From Bacteriovorax stolpii (GTDB lineage: Bacteria > Bdellovibrionota > Bacteriovoracia > Bacteriovoracales > Bacteriovoracaceae), in assembly GCA_945890905.1 (NCBI GenBank), contig CAMDDI010000059.1:1-15032 (forward strand): a DNA stretch of 15,032 nucleotides, written 5' to 3'. Positions within the stretch are counted from its first letter, which is position 1. Every line of letters starts with the position of its first letter. Both the position numbers and the translations under genes were made by a program. A model generated the notes under the pieces. That model had not been told where the DNA came from. It searched no databases and saw only the letters and a program-made list of their open reading frames with translations. Shown here piece by piece: positions 1 to 6,584 of the stretch.

Positions 1-1148
1 GTATGGTTATGCCCTACAATGAAATCTCAGGCATCAATTCACAGACAACGATTCACTTAAAAGAAATAGTAACAGAAGTTATGATCTCGCCAAACATGTT
101 GGGTCGGGTGGTCGACTTTCAGGGAAATCCGATGGATAACAAGGGGCCAATTGAAGGTCCTTTTGAGAAGAGATCAATTTTCGGCACCCCACTCAATCCT
201 TTGGATCGTCCGCCCATCAGAGAGCCCCTTGATACTGGGATTGCTTCAATTAATTGTTTTATTACAGCAGGTAAAGGTCAGCGTTTAGCTGTGATGGCCG
301 GCTCCGGTGTGGGTAAATCGGTTCTTATGGGTATGATTGCCCGAAACACCAATGCAGATATTAACGTCATTGCCCTCATTGGAGAGCGTGGTCGTGAGGT
401 TCTCGAATTCATTCAATCAGACTTAGGTGAAGAAGGTATTAAGCGCTCAGTTGTAGTTGTGGCCACATCGGATACTTCTGCACTTATTCGAACTAAAGCA
501 GCTTACACTGCAACTACCATTGCTGAATATTTCCGTGATCAAGGTTCAGATATTTTACTTATGATGGATTCAATCACTCGTTTTGCCATGGCCAACCGAG
601 AGATCGCTCTATCAACCGGTGAACCTCCAGGGCAAAAAGGTTACACACCAAGCGTGTTTGCAAAACTCCCTAAACTTATGGAGCGCGCGGGAACTAAAGC
701 TGGTGCAGGGTCTATTACTGGGATTTATACTGTACTCGTTGAAGGTGGAGATATGGATGAACCGATCGCAGATGCGGTCCGGGGGATTTCTGATGGACAC
801 ATTGTTTTATCCCGGCAATTAGCTGCTAGAAACCATTATCCGGCCATTGATGTTCTCGGTTCAATCTCCCGGGTAATGACTAAAGTGGCGACTAAAGAAC
901 ATAAAATCGTGGCCAGTCACTTGCGAGATTTGCTGGCCGCTTATAAAGAGTCAGAAGACCTTATTACTGTGGGTGCCTACGCGAGAGGCTCAAATCCGAA
1001 AGTCGATAAAGCTATTGTGATTTACGATGATTTAACCAATCTTCTTCGTCAGCAAGTCGAAGAGTCATTTACCATCGAAGAAATTTTTGATCGCATGCTT
1101 GAGATTGCCCGCAAGGCAGAGAAAGCTGTAGATCCTAACTTTAGGTGA
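1..1148 (+). CDS. fliI: Flagellar export ATPase FliI (5' end outside window)
   Basis: FliI is the cytoplasmic F1-beta-like ATPase of the flagellar type III export apparatus, working with FliH and FliJ to feed rod, hook and filament subunits to the export gate. The visible 381 residues show the P-loop GSGVGKS (residues 100-106 of the fragment), the GERGRE segment (127-132), the Walker B strand ending in D189 (LLMMDSITR) and the FliI/F1-type stretch GEPPGQKGYTPSVFAKLP. The frame is already open at the window edge, and the first residues align with the middle of the N-terminal beta-barrel. About 70 residues are therefore missing from a usual length near 440, and the ATG at base 3 is not the real start. 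The stop is followed 5 bp later by fliJ, so the two are surely co-transcribed. The family is certain; only the 5' end is unknown. Confidence 0.97.
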   Translation, partial: MVMPYNEISGINSQTTIHLKEIVTEVMISPNMLGRVVDFQGNPMDNKGPIEGPFEKRSIFGTPLNPLDRPPIREPLDTGIASINCFITAGKGQRLAVMAGSGVGKSVLMGMIARNTNADINVIALIGERGREVLEFIQSDLGEEGIKRSVVVVATSDTSALIRTKAAYTATTIAEYFRDQGSDILLMMDSITRFAMANREIALSTGEPPGQKGYTPSVFAKLPKLMERAGTKAGAGSITGIYTVLVEGGDMDEPIADAVRGISDGHIVLSRQLAARNHYPAIDVLGSISRVMTKVATKEHKIVASHLRDLLAAYKESEDLITVGAYARGSNPKVDKAIVIYDDLTNLLRQQVEESFTIEEIFDRMLEIARKAEKAVDPNFR

Positions 1149-1153
1149 TTTAA

Positions 1154-1609
1154 ATGATTAAACGTTATGCTTTCCGCCTAGAGCCCGTGCTTAAACTCAG
1201 AAAACTAAATGAAGAAAACTGTCGAATGGAGTTAGGGCAACTCTTGATGGAGCTTAACCGCATTGATGACCAGCTTATCTATGATCAAAAAGAAATCGAA
1301 AAATACTACGCTATTCAAGAAGGATCACTTAAAAACGGAATGACGGGTGGTCAACTCCAGGCGTTCCCAATGCTGGTCGCTGGTAAAGAGCGCAACATCG
1401 AACTTTTAAAGCGTGATCGCATCAAGCAAGAGCAGAAGGTTGAAACTAAGAAGCAGGAGCTTGCCATTCTTCGAGGCGAACTCAAGGTCGTCGAAAATCT
1501 CAAAGAAAAAGACTATAATGAATGGCGTAAAGCCGCGAACAAAGAAATTGATCAGAAAGTGGAAGAGCAGACTCAAATCTGGCTTAACCATAGAAATGAA
1601 AAGGTTTGA
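1154..1609 (+). CDS. fliJ: Flagellar export protein FliJ
   Basis: This 151-residue, highly charged protein is almost entirely predicted alpha-helical coiled coil (runs of K/E/Q/L, e.g. RLEPVLKLRKLNEENCRMEL near the N-terminus). That is the FliJ form: a two-helix coiled coil resembling F1 gamma that inserts into the FliI hexamer and carries export chaperones. The opening K-R-Y-x-F-R-L-E-P-V-L-x-L-R is typical of FliJ proteins. Length is normal for the family (about 145-150). The start lies 5 bp after the fliI stop and the end is 4 bp before the preferred start of the next gene. FliJ proteins are poorly conserved, so the call rests on coiled-coil character plus its place directly after fliI. 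Confidence 0.9.
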   Translation: MIKRYAFRLEPVLKLRKLNEENCRMELGQLLMELNRIDDQLIYDQKEIEKYYAIQEGSLKNGMTGGQLQAFPMLVAGKERNIELLKRDRIKQEQKVETKKQELAILRGELKVVENLKEKDYNEWRKAANKEIDQKVEEQTQIWLNHRNEKV

Positions 1610-1613
1610 TCCC

Positions 1614-2159
1614 ATGAAGCTGTGTTTATTACTTCTTTTAATCCTCTCTGCGAATGCAGCTCTCAGTGCTCCTCCACAGGCTCCGGCCAAGCGTGTTTAC
1701 ACCGAAGAAGAGTGGATTAAAAAAGTAAATGAAGAAGTAAAAAAGAAAATCGACACCATTAAGAATAAATCGGTCTCTGAACTCACTAAAGAGATCATGG
1801 ACAAGGAAGAAAAGCTTAATCTGCGCGAAATCGAATTCCAAAAACGCCAAGATGCTTTCCGGGTATCAGAAGCCGACATTGCTAAACGATATTCTGACTT
1901 AGCTGAAAAGCAAAAAAGCTTCATTGGTTGTGTGGAAAAGAATGATGAAGAAAGTAAGGCCCGTGTGGGTCAGCTAGTGGACATGGTATCGAACATGAAG
2001 CCAGAGAAAGCCGCAGCAGTTCTTTCAGTTCAAGATTCAGACATTGCGGTAAAAATCCTCCAGATGATTGATGCTAAAAAGGCTTCAAAGATATTTAACT
2101 TCATGGAAAAAGATGTTTCGGCCAAGCTTCAGAAGCAGTACCTTGAGATGAAGCGCTAG
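1614..2159 (+). CDS. MotE/YlxF-like flagellar protein with signal peptide
   Basis: This predicted exported protein of 181 residues starts with a signal peptide (MKLCLLLLLILSANAALSA). A long charged coiled coil follows (about residues 25-115), then a C-terminal domain of the MgtE-N/MotE type (about 118-178, with MKPEKAAAVLS, SDIAVKILQMI and KKASKIFNFM). In alphaproteobacteria MotE is a periplasmic chaperone of the motility protein MotC. In Firmicutes the related YlxF sits in the same place, between fliJ and fliK. I prefer the ATG at 1614 because the signal peptide begins there and AAGG lies about 10 nt upstream. An in-frame ATG at 1596 would overlap fliJ and add MKRFDP. The protein probably acts on the periplasmic side of the motor or its assembly, but the exact role here is inferred. 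Confidence 0.82.
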   Translation: MKLCLLLLLILSANAALSAPPQAPAKRVYTEEEWIKKVNEEVKKKIDTIKNKSVSELTKEIMDKEEKLNLREIEFQKRQDAFRVSEADIAKRYSDLAEKQKSFIGCVEKNDEESKARVGQLVDMVSNMKPEKAAAVLSVQDSDIAVKILQMIDAKKASKIFNFMEKDVSAKLQKQYLEMKR

Positions 2160-2243
2160 TTTTTCTTCTCATACCTTTCACCGTCATATTTTCTTAAATA
2201 CATTATCTTCCAACTAAAATGTGCTCATTCCTTAAGAATCAAG

Positions 2244-2263
2244 AGGTAAAAATTACCTTTTTT
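2244..2263 (+). terminator. Weak terminator-like hairpin after the motE-like gene
   Basis: AGGTAA (2244-2249) pairs with TTACCT (2253-2258) across an AAA loop and runs straight into six T residues (2258-2263). Outward A-U and G-U pairs can lengthen the stem. It is AT-rich, so it could be a leaky terminator or attenuator. The same T run can also pair downstream (see next entry). Confidence 0.35.
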
Positions 2264-2342
2264 GGGTTTCCGCGCGGGCAAATGGCATTTAATGCCTATC
2301 CAAAAAATAAATCTAAAGTATTTCAGGAAGTTTCTGCCCCGC
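2258..2342 (+). promoter_or_regulatory. Foldable leader region upstream of fliK
   Basis: The 256-bp gap 2160-2415 holds no credible gene. Within it, TTTTTTGG (2258-2265) is complementary to CCAAAAAA (2300-2307). GCG-C-GGGCA (2272-2280) is complementary to TGCCCCGC (2335-2342) with one bulged base. A short hairpin GGCA-TTTAA-TGCC (2284-2296) sits between them. The two long helices cross, so they are either a pseudoknot or alternatives. A weak -10-like TAATAT lies at 2369-2374 with TTGATA at 2349-2354 (spacer only 14). The fliK ribosome site AAGGG is at 2406-2410. Whether this is a real regulatory leader cannot be told from one sequence. Confidence 0.3.
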
Positions 2343-2415
2343 TATATTTTGATAACGCAACTGTGGAATAATATCTCGTAGGACCACTAACTTTTTTCAT
2401 CCCCCAAGGGAATAA

Positions 2416-3690
2416 ATGATACAGGCCGCTTACAATAAACCCGTTGAACTGAAAGCTCCTAAGGCAGATTTGCCTGAGAGAACTAAGTCAACGTCATCTT
2501 CGAAGAGCCCAGCTCCTTCGAAGAGTATTGAGAGCAAATCAAAATCTGAAGCTTCAGATTTTGAGAGCGAGTTGAAAGCCGCGAGCATGTCAGATGAAAC
2601 AGAAGTGAAACCAGTGAAAGTTGCTAAAGAGCAAACTCTTGAGCAACCTTCTAAACTTGTAAATCCTGAAGCCGCCGGTGACTCTGGCGACGTCAGTCCG
2701 AAAATTTTTGATCCTGCTCTTACTCAAGATGTTGAGAAGGCGATTGATCCATCTACAGTTGAAGTGAAAACTTTGACTGATGCTGAAGTTTTGAAGATCG
2801 CTAATGGCGAAATGCCAGTGGTTGAAGGTCAGGAAGTTGTGGCCGTGGAAGGCGAAATTAAAGACGAGCTTACCCAGGCGATGCTTAAGACTCCAAAAGT
2901 TGCCAATGCTGGCCGCAATCCAGCTATCGAATTGACTCAAGCTGAAGTTGATCCTCAATTGATGAATATGGAAGATTTCGTAGCTCAAAAAAATGCAGCC
3001 GCTGCTAAAAAAGCTGCTCCAGTAAATGGCTACGGTATGAATAAGGCCAACGTTCAAAAAATGGCTGCAGAAAATGGCTTGAAGCAAACTCAAATCGTAA
3101 ATGATATCCAAGGTTCTAAGCAAGCTGCTGATGGTGCTGTTAACTCTCAGCAATTTATTCTTAACATGCAAAAAGAGCAAAGCGGAACTCCGATGAGTTC
3201 AGAGACTCACGCTCCTGCAAAAGTTTTTGATATGTCTCATATCAAATCTTCTAGTGCAGATAAAATCATGACTCAAATTTCAGATTACATTGTTCAGGCC
3301 AAAGCGGCTAAAGAGCCAACTGTAAATATGAGAGTCAACCATGCTGAGCTCGGCATGATTGATATTACTGTTCAAAAATCTGTGTTAGGTGCAAATGCTG
3401 ATGCCGTTGCCATTAACATCGGAACACATACCTTAGATGGTAAAAACTTCTTCCAGCAAAACTCAAAAGATCTTCTCTCTCACTTGAGTGGAGCAGGCCT
3501 TGCGGTTTCTGATATGAAAGTCGAAACTCCTCAGCATACTGCCAAAAATGATTTTGATATGAATCATCAGTCAGGTCGCGGTGGAGCAGGACAAGAAAAG
3601 AATTTCAACTCTGAACAGAATCAGCGTCGTCATGACTCTGACCGACGTCAGGATCTCTGGAAAACTTTAAGTGATAAGGAAGCAGCCTAA
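2416..3690 (+). CDS. fliK: Flagellar hook-length control protein FliK
   Basis: FliK is a secreted molecular ruler: its N-terminal part probes the growing hook and its C-terminal domain switches the export gate from hook to filament substrates. The 424-residue protein has the expected two-part build. The first 280 residues are low-complexity (Ser/Lys-rich at about 8-45, then Ala/Glu/Lys-rich). A compact C-terminal Flg_hook domain follows at about 285-372, with MRVNHAELGMIDITVQ (from residue 305) and the LLSHLSGAGLAVSDMKVE strand. The end is a hydrophilic tail rich in Gln, Asn, Asp and Arg. Length is within the family range. ATG 2416 has a good AAGGG site six bases upstream. The stop overlaps the flgD start by one base (TAATG), so the two are translationally coupled. 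The 5' part contains a long perfect palindrome. Confidence 0.9.
   Translation: MIQAAYNKPVELKAPKADLPERTKSTSSSKSPAPSKSIESKSKSEASDFESELKAASMSDETEVKPVKVAKEQTLEQPSKLVNPEAAGDSGDVSPKIFDPALTQDVEKAIDPSTVEVKTLTDAEVLKIANGEMPVVEGQEVVAVEGEIKDELTQAMLKTPKVANAGRNPAIELTQAEVDPQLMNMEDFVAQKNAAAAKKAAPVNGYGMNKANVQKMAAENGLKQTQIVNDIQGSKQAADGAVNSQQFILNMQKEQSGTPMSSETHAPAKVFDMSHIKSSSADKIMTQISDYIVQAKAAKEPTVNMRVNHAELGMIDITVQKSVLGANADAVAINIGTHTLDGKNFFQQNSKDLLSHLSGAGLAVSDMKVETPQHTAKNDFDMNHQSGRGGAGQEKNFNSEQNQRRHDSDRRQDLWKTLSDKEAA
2539..2564. repeat. 26-bp perfect palindrome inside fliK
   Basis: The arm TCAAAATCTGAAG (2539-2551) is followed without spacer by its exact reverse complement (2552-2564). The site encodes residues in the Ser/Lys-rich N-terminal part of FliK. 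It is flanked by direct repeats of TTGAGAGC at 2528-2535 and 2561-2568. Just upstream CTTCGAAGAG occurs twice (2498-2507 and 2516-2525). Confidence 0.9.
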
Positions 3691-4637
3691 TGCCTGAAAT
3701 GGGTCGTCCAATCACTACACAAGAAAGTCAGTATCGTCAGGTGACGATGGGACCGAAATCTCTTGCGGGCAAAACAAAGTCTGAAGCTGAGTTGAAAGAA
3801 GAACTCATCAACAAAGCTACCGGTTATAAACCAAAGAATGAAGTTTTTAAAGAGGGTCCCCACAATGCCATGGGGAAAGATGAGTTCATGAAACTCTTAA
3901 CCTTCCAATTACAAAACCAAGATCCCATGAATCCAATGGATCAAAGTAAGTTCACAGGTGAGCTTGCTCAGTTCTCGCAACTTGAACAACTCACAAATTT
4001 AAATAAGAAATTCGATCAAGGTAATAAGAACCAGGCGATTCAGGATAAATTTTACGCTGCATCTTTTGTAGGTAAAAAAATTGTGACCACTGGTTCAACA
4101 ATTAATTTGAAAGAAAGTGGTGACCCAGGTGACATTCTTTTCAAACTCGACGGTGAAGCATCTAAGGTGATGGTTCGCGTACTCGATGAAAAAAATAATA
4201 TCATGGGGGAAATCTGGAAAGACGGAATGTCTCAAGGCTCACATCAAGTGACTTGGGATGGAGTTGCTCTCGACGGAACACCTGCAGTGAAAGGAACTTA
4301 TCACGCACAAGTTAAAGCTTGGGATGTGAATGGACAAGAAGTTAGTACACGCACTGAAGCGACCGGTGTTGTTTCATCAGTAAACTTTGATGATGGTGAA
4401 CCAGTTCTTACAGTGAATGGACAAAAAGTTTATTTAAGAGATGTAGCAAGTTTTCACACTGCTGATACGCAAACTCACGGCGCGATTAATAATGTTAATG
4501 CAGCACAGGCATTAAATTCCGGCTTGTCGGGGCACGGTGGTTCGATGATACAATCAAATAACGCATCAAGTGCGAAAAGTGTTCCACAGGCGATGAATGC
4601 CTACAAGGAAAACACTGGTAAAGGAATTTACGATTAA
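3690..4637 (+). CDS. flgD: Flagellar hook assembly (capping) protein FlgD
   Basis: FlgD forms the cap under which FlgE subunits polymerise into the hook and is discarded when the hook is complete. The FlgD N-terminal signature is unmistakable at about residues 60-105 (MGKDEFMKLLTFQLQNQDP, then FTGELAQFSQLEQLTNL). The Tudor/FnIII-like FlgD domain follows at about 125-250 (FVGKKIV, VTWDGVALDGTPAVKGTYHA). At 315 residues it is longer than enterobacterial FlgD (about 230). The extra length is a roughly 55-residue N-terminal leader and a 65-residue Ser/Asn/Gln-rich C-terminal tail. It overlaps fliK by one base, and the next gene starts directly after its stop. Regulation is presumably shared with fliK. 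Confidence 0.95.
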   Translation: MPEMGRPITTQESQYRQVTMGPKSLAGKTKSEAELKEELINKATGYKPKNEVFKEGPHNAMGKDEFMKLLTFQLQNQDPMNPMDQSKFTGELAQFSQLEQLTNLNKKFDQGNKNQAIQDKFYAASFVGKKIVTTGSTINLKESGDPGDILFKLDGEASKVMVRVLDEKNNIMGEIWKDGMSQGSHQVTWDGVALDGTPAVKGTYHAQVKAWDVNGQEVSTRTEATGVVSSVNFDDGEPVLTVNGQKVYLRDVASFHTADTQTHGAINNVNAAQALNSGLSGHGGSMIQSNNASSAKSVPQAMNAYKENTGKGIYD

Positions 4638-5075
4638 ATGAGCAACAAGGTTAATTCGTTTCTTATTCCTAATGTTTCTTCGCTACCTTCTGATAACAAG
4701 AAGGCCGAACAAGCAAATGCTCTCAAGCAAGGTGATAAGAGCGAGTTCAAAGGGCTTGTTGATCAGTTATCTAACAACGATCTTCGTCAGCCTCAGGTTA
4801 CGAAGAAAAATGTTGGTGAAGAAGTAAACGTATCAGCTCATGCAATGAAGAGATTGCAAGAGCGAAATATAGAGCTTGATGGAAATGAGTACATGAAGCT
4901 TAAAGAAGCGGTTAGTAAGTTACGTGCTAAAGGCGGACATGATTCGCTGGTGATCACCAACAAAGCTGCCTACGTTATTGACGTAGACAAGAACACAGTT
5001 GTGACAGCAGTTGATAAAAACAACATGAACGAAAACGTATTTACTAAAATCGATTCGACTTTATTTATGATGTAG
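4638..5075 (+). CDS. Flagellar operon protein, TIGR02530-like
   Basis: A 145-residue protein that matches what I know of the small 'flagellar operon protein' family (TIGR02530) found between flgD and flgE in many Firmicutes and some other bacteria. The first 60 residues are polar and variable. The conserved half has VSAHAMKRLQERNIEL (about 67-82), a helix ending KLRAKGGHDSLVI, and AAYVIDVDKNTVVTAVD followed by NENVFTKIDS near the C-terminus. There is no signal peptide or membrane segment. Its function is not established; position suggests a role in hook assembly or its control. ATG 4638 follows the flgD TAA with no gap. A 138-bp structured gap follows before flgE. Confidence 0.85.
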   Translation: MSNKVNSFLIPNVSSLPSDNKKAEQANALKQGDKSEFKGLVDQLSNNDLRQPQVTKKNVGEEVNVSAHAMKRLQERNIELDGNEYMKLKEAVSKLRAKGGHDSLVITNKAAYVIDVDKNTVVTAVDKNNMNENVFTKIDSTLFMM

Positions 5076-5110
5076 ATCTGCTTAGGAGTAGCAGTTTTAT
5101 ATAGGTGTTT

Positions 5111-5116
5111 TAATAT
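5111..5116 (+). promoter_or_regulatory. Possible -10 element (TAATAT) before flgE
   Basis: TAATAT matches TATAAT at four of six positions. It would place transcription start at about 5122-5124, which is the run of G that opens the closing helix of the RNA structure below. No convincing -35 hexamer is seen 16-18 bp upstream, so a different sigma factor or simple read-through from fliK-flgD is equally possible. Confidence 0.25.
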
Positions 5117-5121
5117 TAATT

Positions 5122-5207
5122 GGGCAATGAGGTCGGCTGGTCCTTTTCTGGAAGCCACTGGATGAGAAGCTGTAGTCTTCGAATCCCCTCGCCTGGGTCT
5201 AGGAGGG
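5122..5207 (+). promoter_or_regulatory. Structured flgE leader, candidate translational RNA switch
   Basis: The leader can fold as a three-way junction. P1 pairs GGGC (5122-5125) with GCCT (5191-5194) and GAGG (5129-5132) with CCTC (5187-5190), with a bulged AAT. P2 pairs GGCT (5135-5138) with AGCC (5153-5156) and TCC (5141-5143) with GGA (5150-5152). P3 pairs GGAT (5160-5163) with ATCC (5183-5186) and GAAG (5166-5169) with CTTC (5177-5180), with a tandem GA/GA internal loop. The same 3' strand of P1 can instead pair with the ribosome site AGGAGGG (5201-5207): CCCT 5186-5189 with AGGG 5204-5207, and CCT 5192-5194 with AGG 5201-5203. P1 and ribosome-site masking therefore exclude each other. 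I do not recognise a known riboswitch class. The pairings are directly visible; the function is inferred. Confidence 0.5.
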
Positions 5208-5213
5208 ACATGC

Positions 5214-6497
5214 ATGAGTATTCTTTCGTCTTTTAACACTGGTGTAACGGGTTTAAACGCTGCCGGCTCTGCAATGGGAGTCATCGGTGACAACATCGCT
5301 AACGCTGGTACCAACGGGTTCAAGTCATCAAGAGCAGAATTTCAAGACATGCTCGCAAGCTCACTTAAAGGTATTGATGGCGGAGATCAGATGGGTTCAG
5401 GAGCGAAACTAGCTCACATTACCCCGCAATTCACTCAAGGTACAATTACTCGTACACAAAACATCACAGACATCGCAATCAACGGTAACGGCTTCTTCCA
5501 AGTGGATGCACCATTTGGTAAGGGGTACACACGTGACGGTGCTTTCCACTTTGATAAGGAAGGCTACATGGTTAACGGTGACGGTTATAAAGTTAATGGA
5601 TTCCAGCCTGATGAAAAAGGTAACATCACAAATAAGATGGGAGCTATCAAACTTGGTAATACTAACATCGCGGCTACTCCGACATCTGAAATCAAAATGT
5701 CGATGAACTTAGATTCTCGCGAAAACGTAATGGTTTTCGATCCGAAGAATCCTGATAAAACTTCTAACTTCAATACTTCGGTAACTGTATACGATAACGT
5801 CGGTACTGCTCGCCTTGTAACTATGTACTACAACAAAACTGCTGATGGCGCGAACTGGGATTATCACGCAATGGTTGATGGTGCAGATGCAGCTGGTGGT
5901 AAAGTTGGCGAGATGGTGGAAATGGCAAGTGGTTCACTTCGCTTTAACCAAAAAGGGACGCTTGAAGAAGAAGTTAAAGGAAAAAATTCTTTCAACTTCA
6001 ACAAAGGTGCTCTTGCTAATCAACAGATCAACTTTGACTTTGGTAAATCTGTTAAAGAAGGCGGAACTGGTCTTGATGCTTCGACACAGTTTGGTTCTAA
6101 ATCAACTGTGGCCCGTCACTCTCAAGATGGTTCTTCTGCAGCAACTCTGGCTTCAATGTCTTTCAATGATAACGGAATTCTTACTGCGGTTTATGATAAC
6201 GGTAAGCAAATGGAACTTGGTCAAGTTACAGTGGCCAAATTCGAAGATAATGAAGGTCTATTCAAAACTGGTAAGAACTTATTCAAAGAAACTCGTAAGT
6301 CTGGTCAAGCGGCTCTTGGTAAGCCAGGTGCAGATGGTCGTGGTGAGGTTTTGGCGAAGTCTATTGAGCAATCAAACGTTGATATTGCTAACGAGTTCAT
6401 TGGACTAATGGCCGCTCAACGTAACTTCCAGGCCAACACAAGAACTATCACAACAGCTGATCAAATGTTGCAAGAAGTTCTTAACATTAAACGTTAA
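5214..6497 (+). CDS. flgE: Flagellar hook protein FlgE
   Basis: FlgE is the structural subunit of the hook, the flexible joint between rod and filament, exported by the type III apparatus and assembled under the FlgD cap. The 427-residue protein has the axial-family N-terminal coil (residues 1-45, with GLNAAGSAMGVIGDNIANA and the TNGFKSSRAEF motif). Next come the FlgE-type TQGTITRT/DIAINGNGFFQV strand, a variable D1/D2 middle, and the C-terminal helix (SNVDIANEFIGLMAAQRNFQANTR to LNIKR). The start at 5214 is set by a near-perfect AGGAGGG six bases upstream; the ATG at 5210 is out of frame. The length is usual. A strong terminator follows, so flgE ends the transcript. Translation may be gated by the structured leader. 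Confidence 0.97.
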   Translation: MSILSSFNTGVTGLNAAGSAMGVIGDNIANAGTNGFKSSRAEFQDMLASSLKGIDGGDQMGSGAKLAHITPQFTQGTITRTQNITDIAINGNGFFQVDAPFGKGYTRDGAFHFDKEGYMVNGDGYKVNGFQPDEKGNITNKMGAIKLGNTNIAATPTSEIKMSMNLDSRENVMVFDPKNPDKTSNFNTSVTVYDNVGTARLVTMYYNKTADGANWDYHAMVDGADAAGGKVGEMVEMASGSLRFNQKGTLEEEVKGKNSFNFNKGALANQQINFDFGKSVKEGGTGLDASTQFGSKSTVARHSQDGSSAATLASMSFNDNGILTAVYDNGKQMELGQVTVAKFEDNEGLFKTGKNLFKETRKSGQAALGKPGADGRGEVLAKSIEQSNVDIANEFIGLMAAQRNFQANTRTITTADQMLQEVLNIKR

Positions 6498-6539
6498 TAG
6501 TCTCTAGCTCCTAACACCTAGTTAATTTCAACTCCAGGA

Positions 6540-6567
6540 GGGCACCCGTAAGGGTGCCCTTTTTTTT
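6540..6567 (+). terminator. Rho-independent terminator of flgE
   Basis: An eight-pair GC-rich stem GGGCACCC (6540-6547) / GGGTGCCC (6552-6559) with a GTAA loop is followed by eight T residues (6560-6567). It ends the flagellar transcript and faces the convergent gene at 6585. Confidence 0.95.
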
Positions 6568-6584
6568 ATATAACAATCTAAAAT

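Noticed and set aside
2280..2297. Sigma-54 promoter (TGGCAT...TGC at 2283-2295)
   Set aside because: The GG to GC spacing is two bases too short.
2271..2342. GEMM-I (c-di-GMP-I) riboswitch before fliK, suggested by the GCGCGGGCAAA-like stretch
   Set aside because: The conserved GACGCAAAGCC segment, GAAA loop and receptor part are absent, so only a chance resemblance remains.
2590..3180. 196-codon antisense frame opposite fliK
   Set aside because: Mirror of biased fliK codon use; no ribosome site or protein-like features.
5157..5186. Hammerhead ribozyme core (CTGGATGA - GAAG/CTTC - GAA)
   Set aside because: One extra G interrupts the required CUGANGA core, and the A15.1-U16.1 pair and a cleavage-site stem are not present.
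5170..5194. tRNA T-loop (TTCGAATCC) before flgE
   Set aside because: The five bases before TTCGAAT do not pair with those after it, and no acceptor, D or anticodon arms can be drawn.
5210..5236. Eight-codon upstream ORF overlapping the flgE start
   Set aside because: Its ATG is only two bases from the ribosome site, too close for good initiation, while ATG 5214 is ideally spaced.
5845..6408. 187-codon open frame inside flgE
   Set aside because: A shifted-frame shadow of flgE with unnatural composition (runs of Leu/Lys/Trp/Gln).
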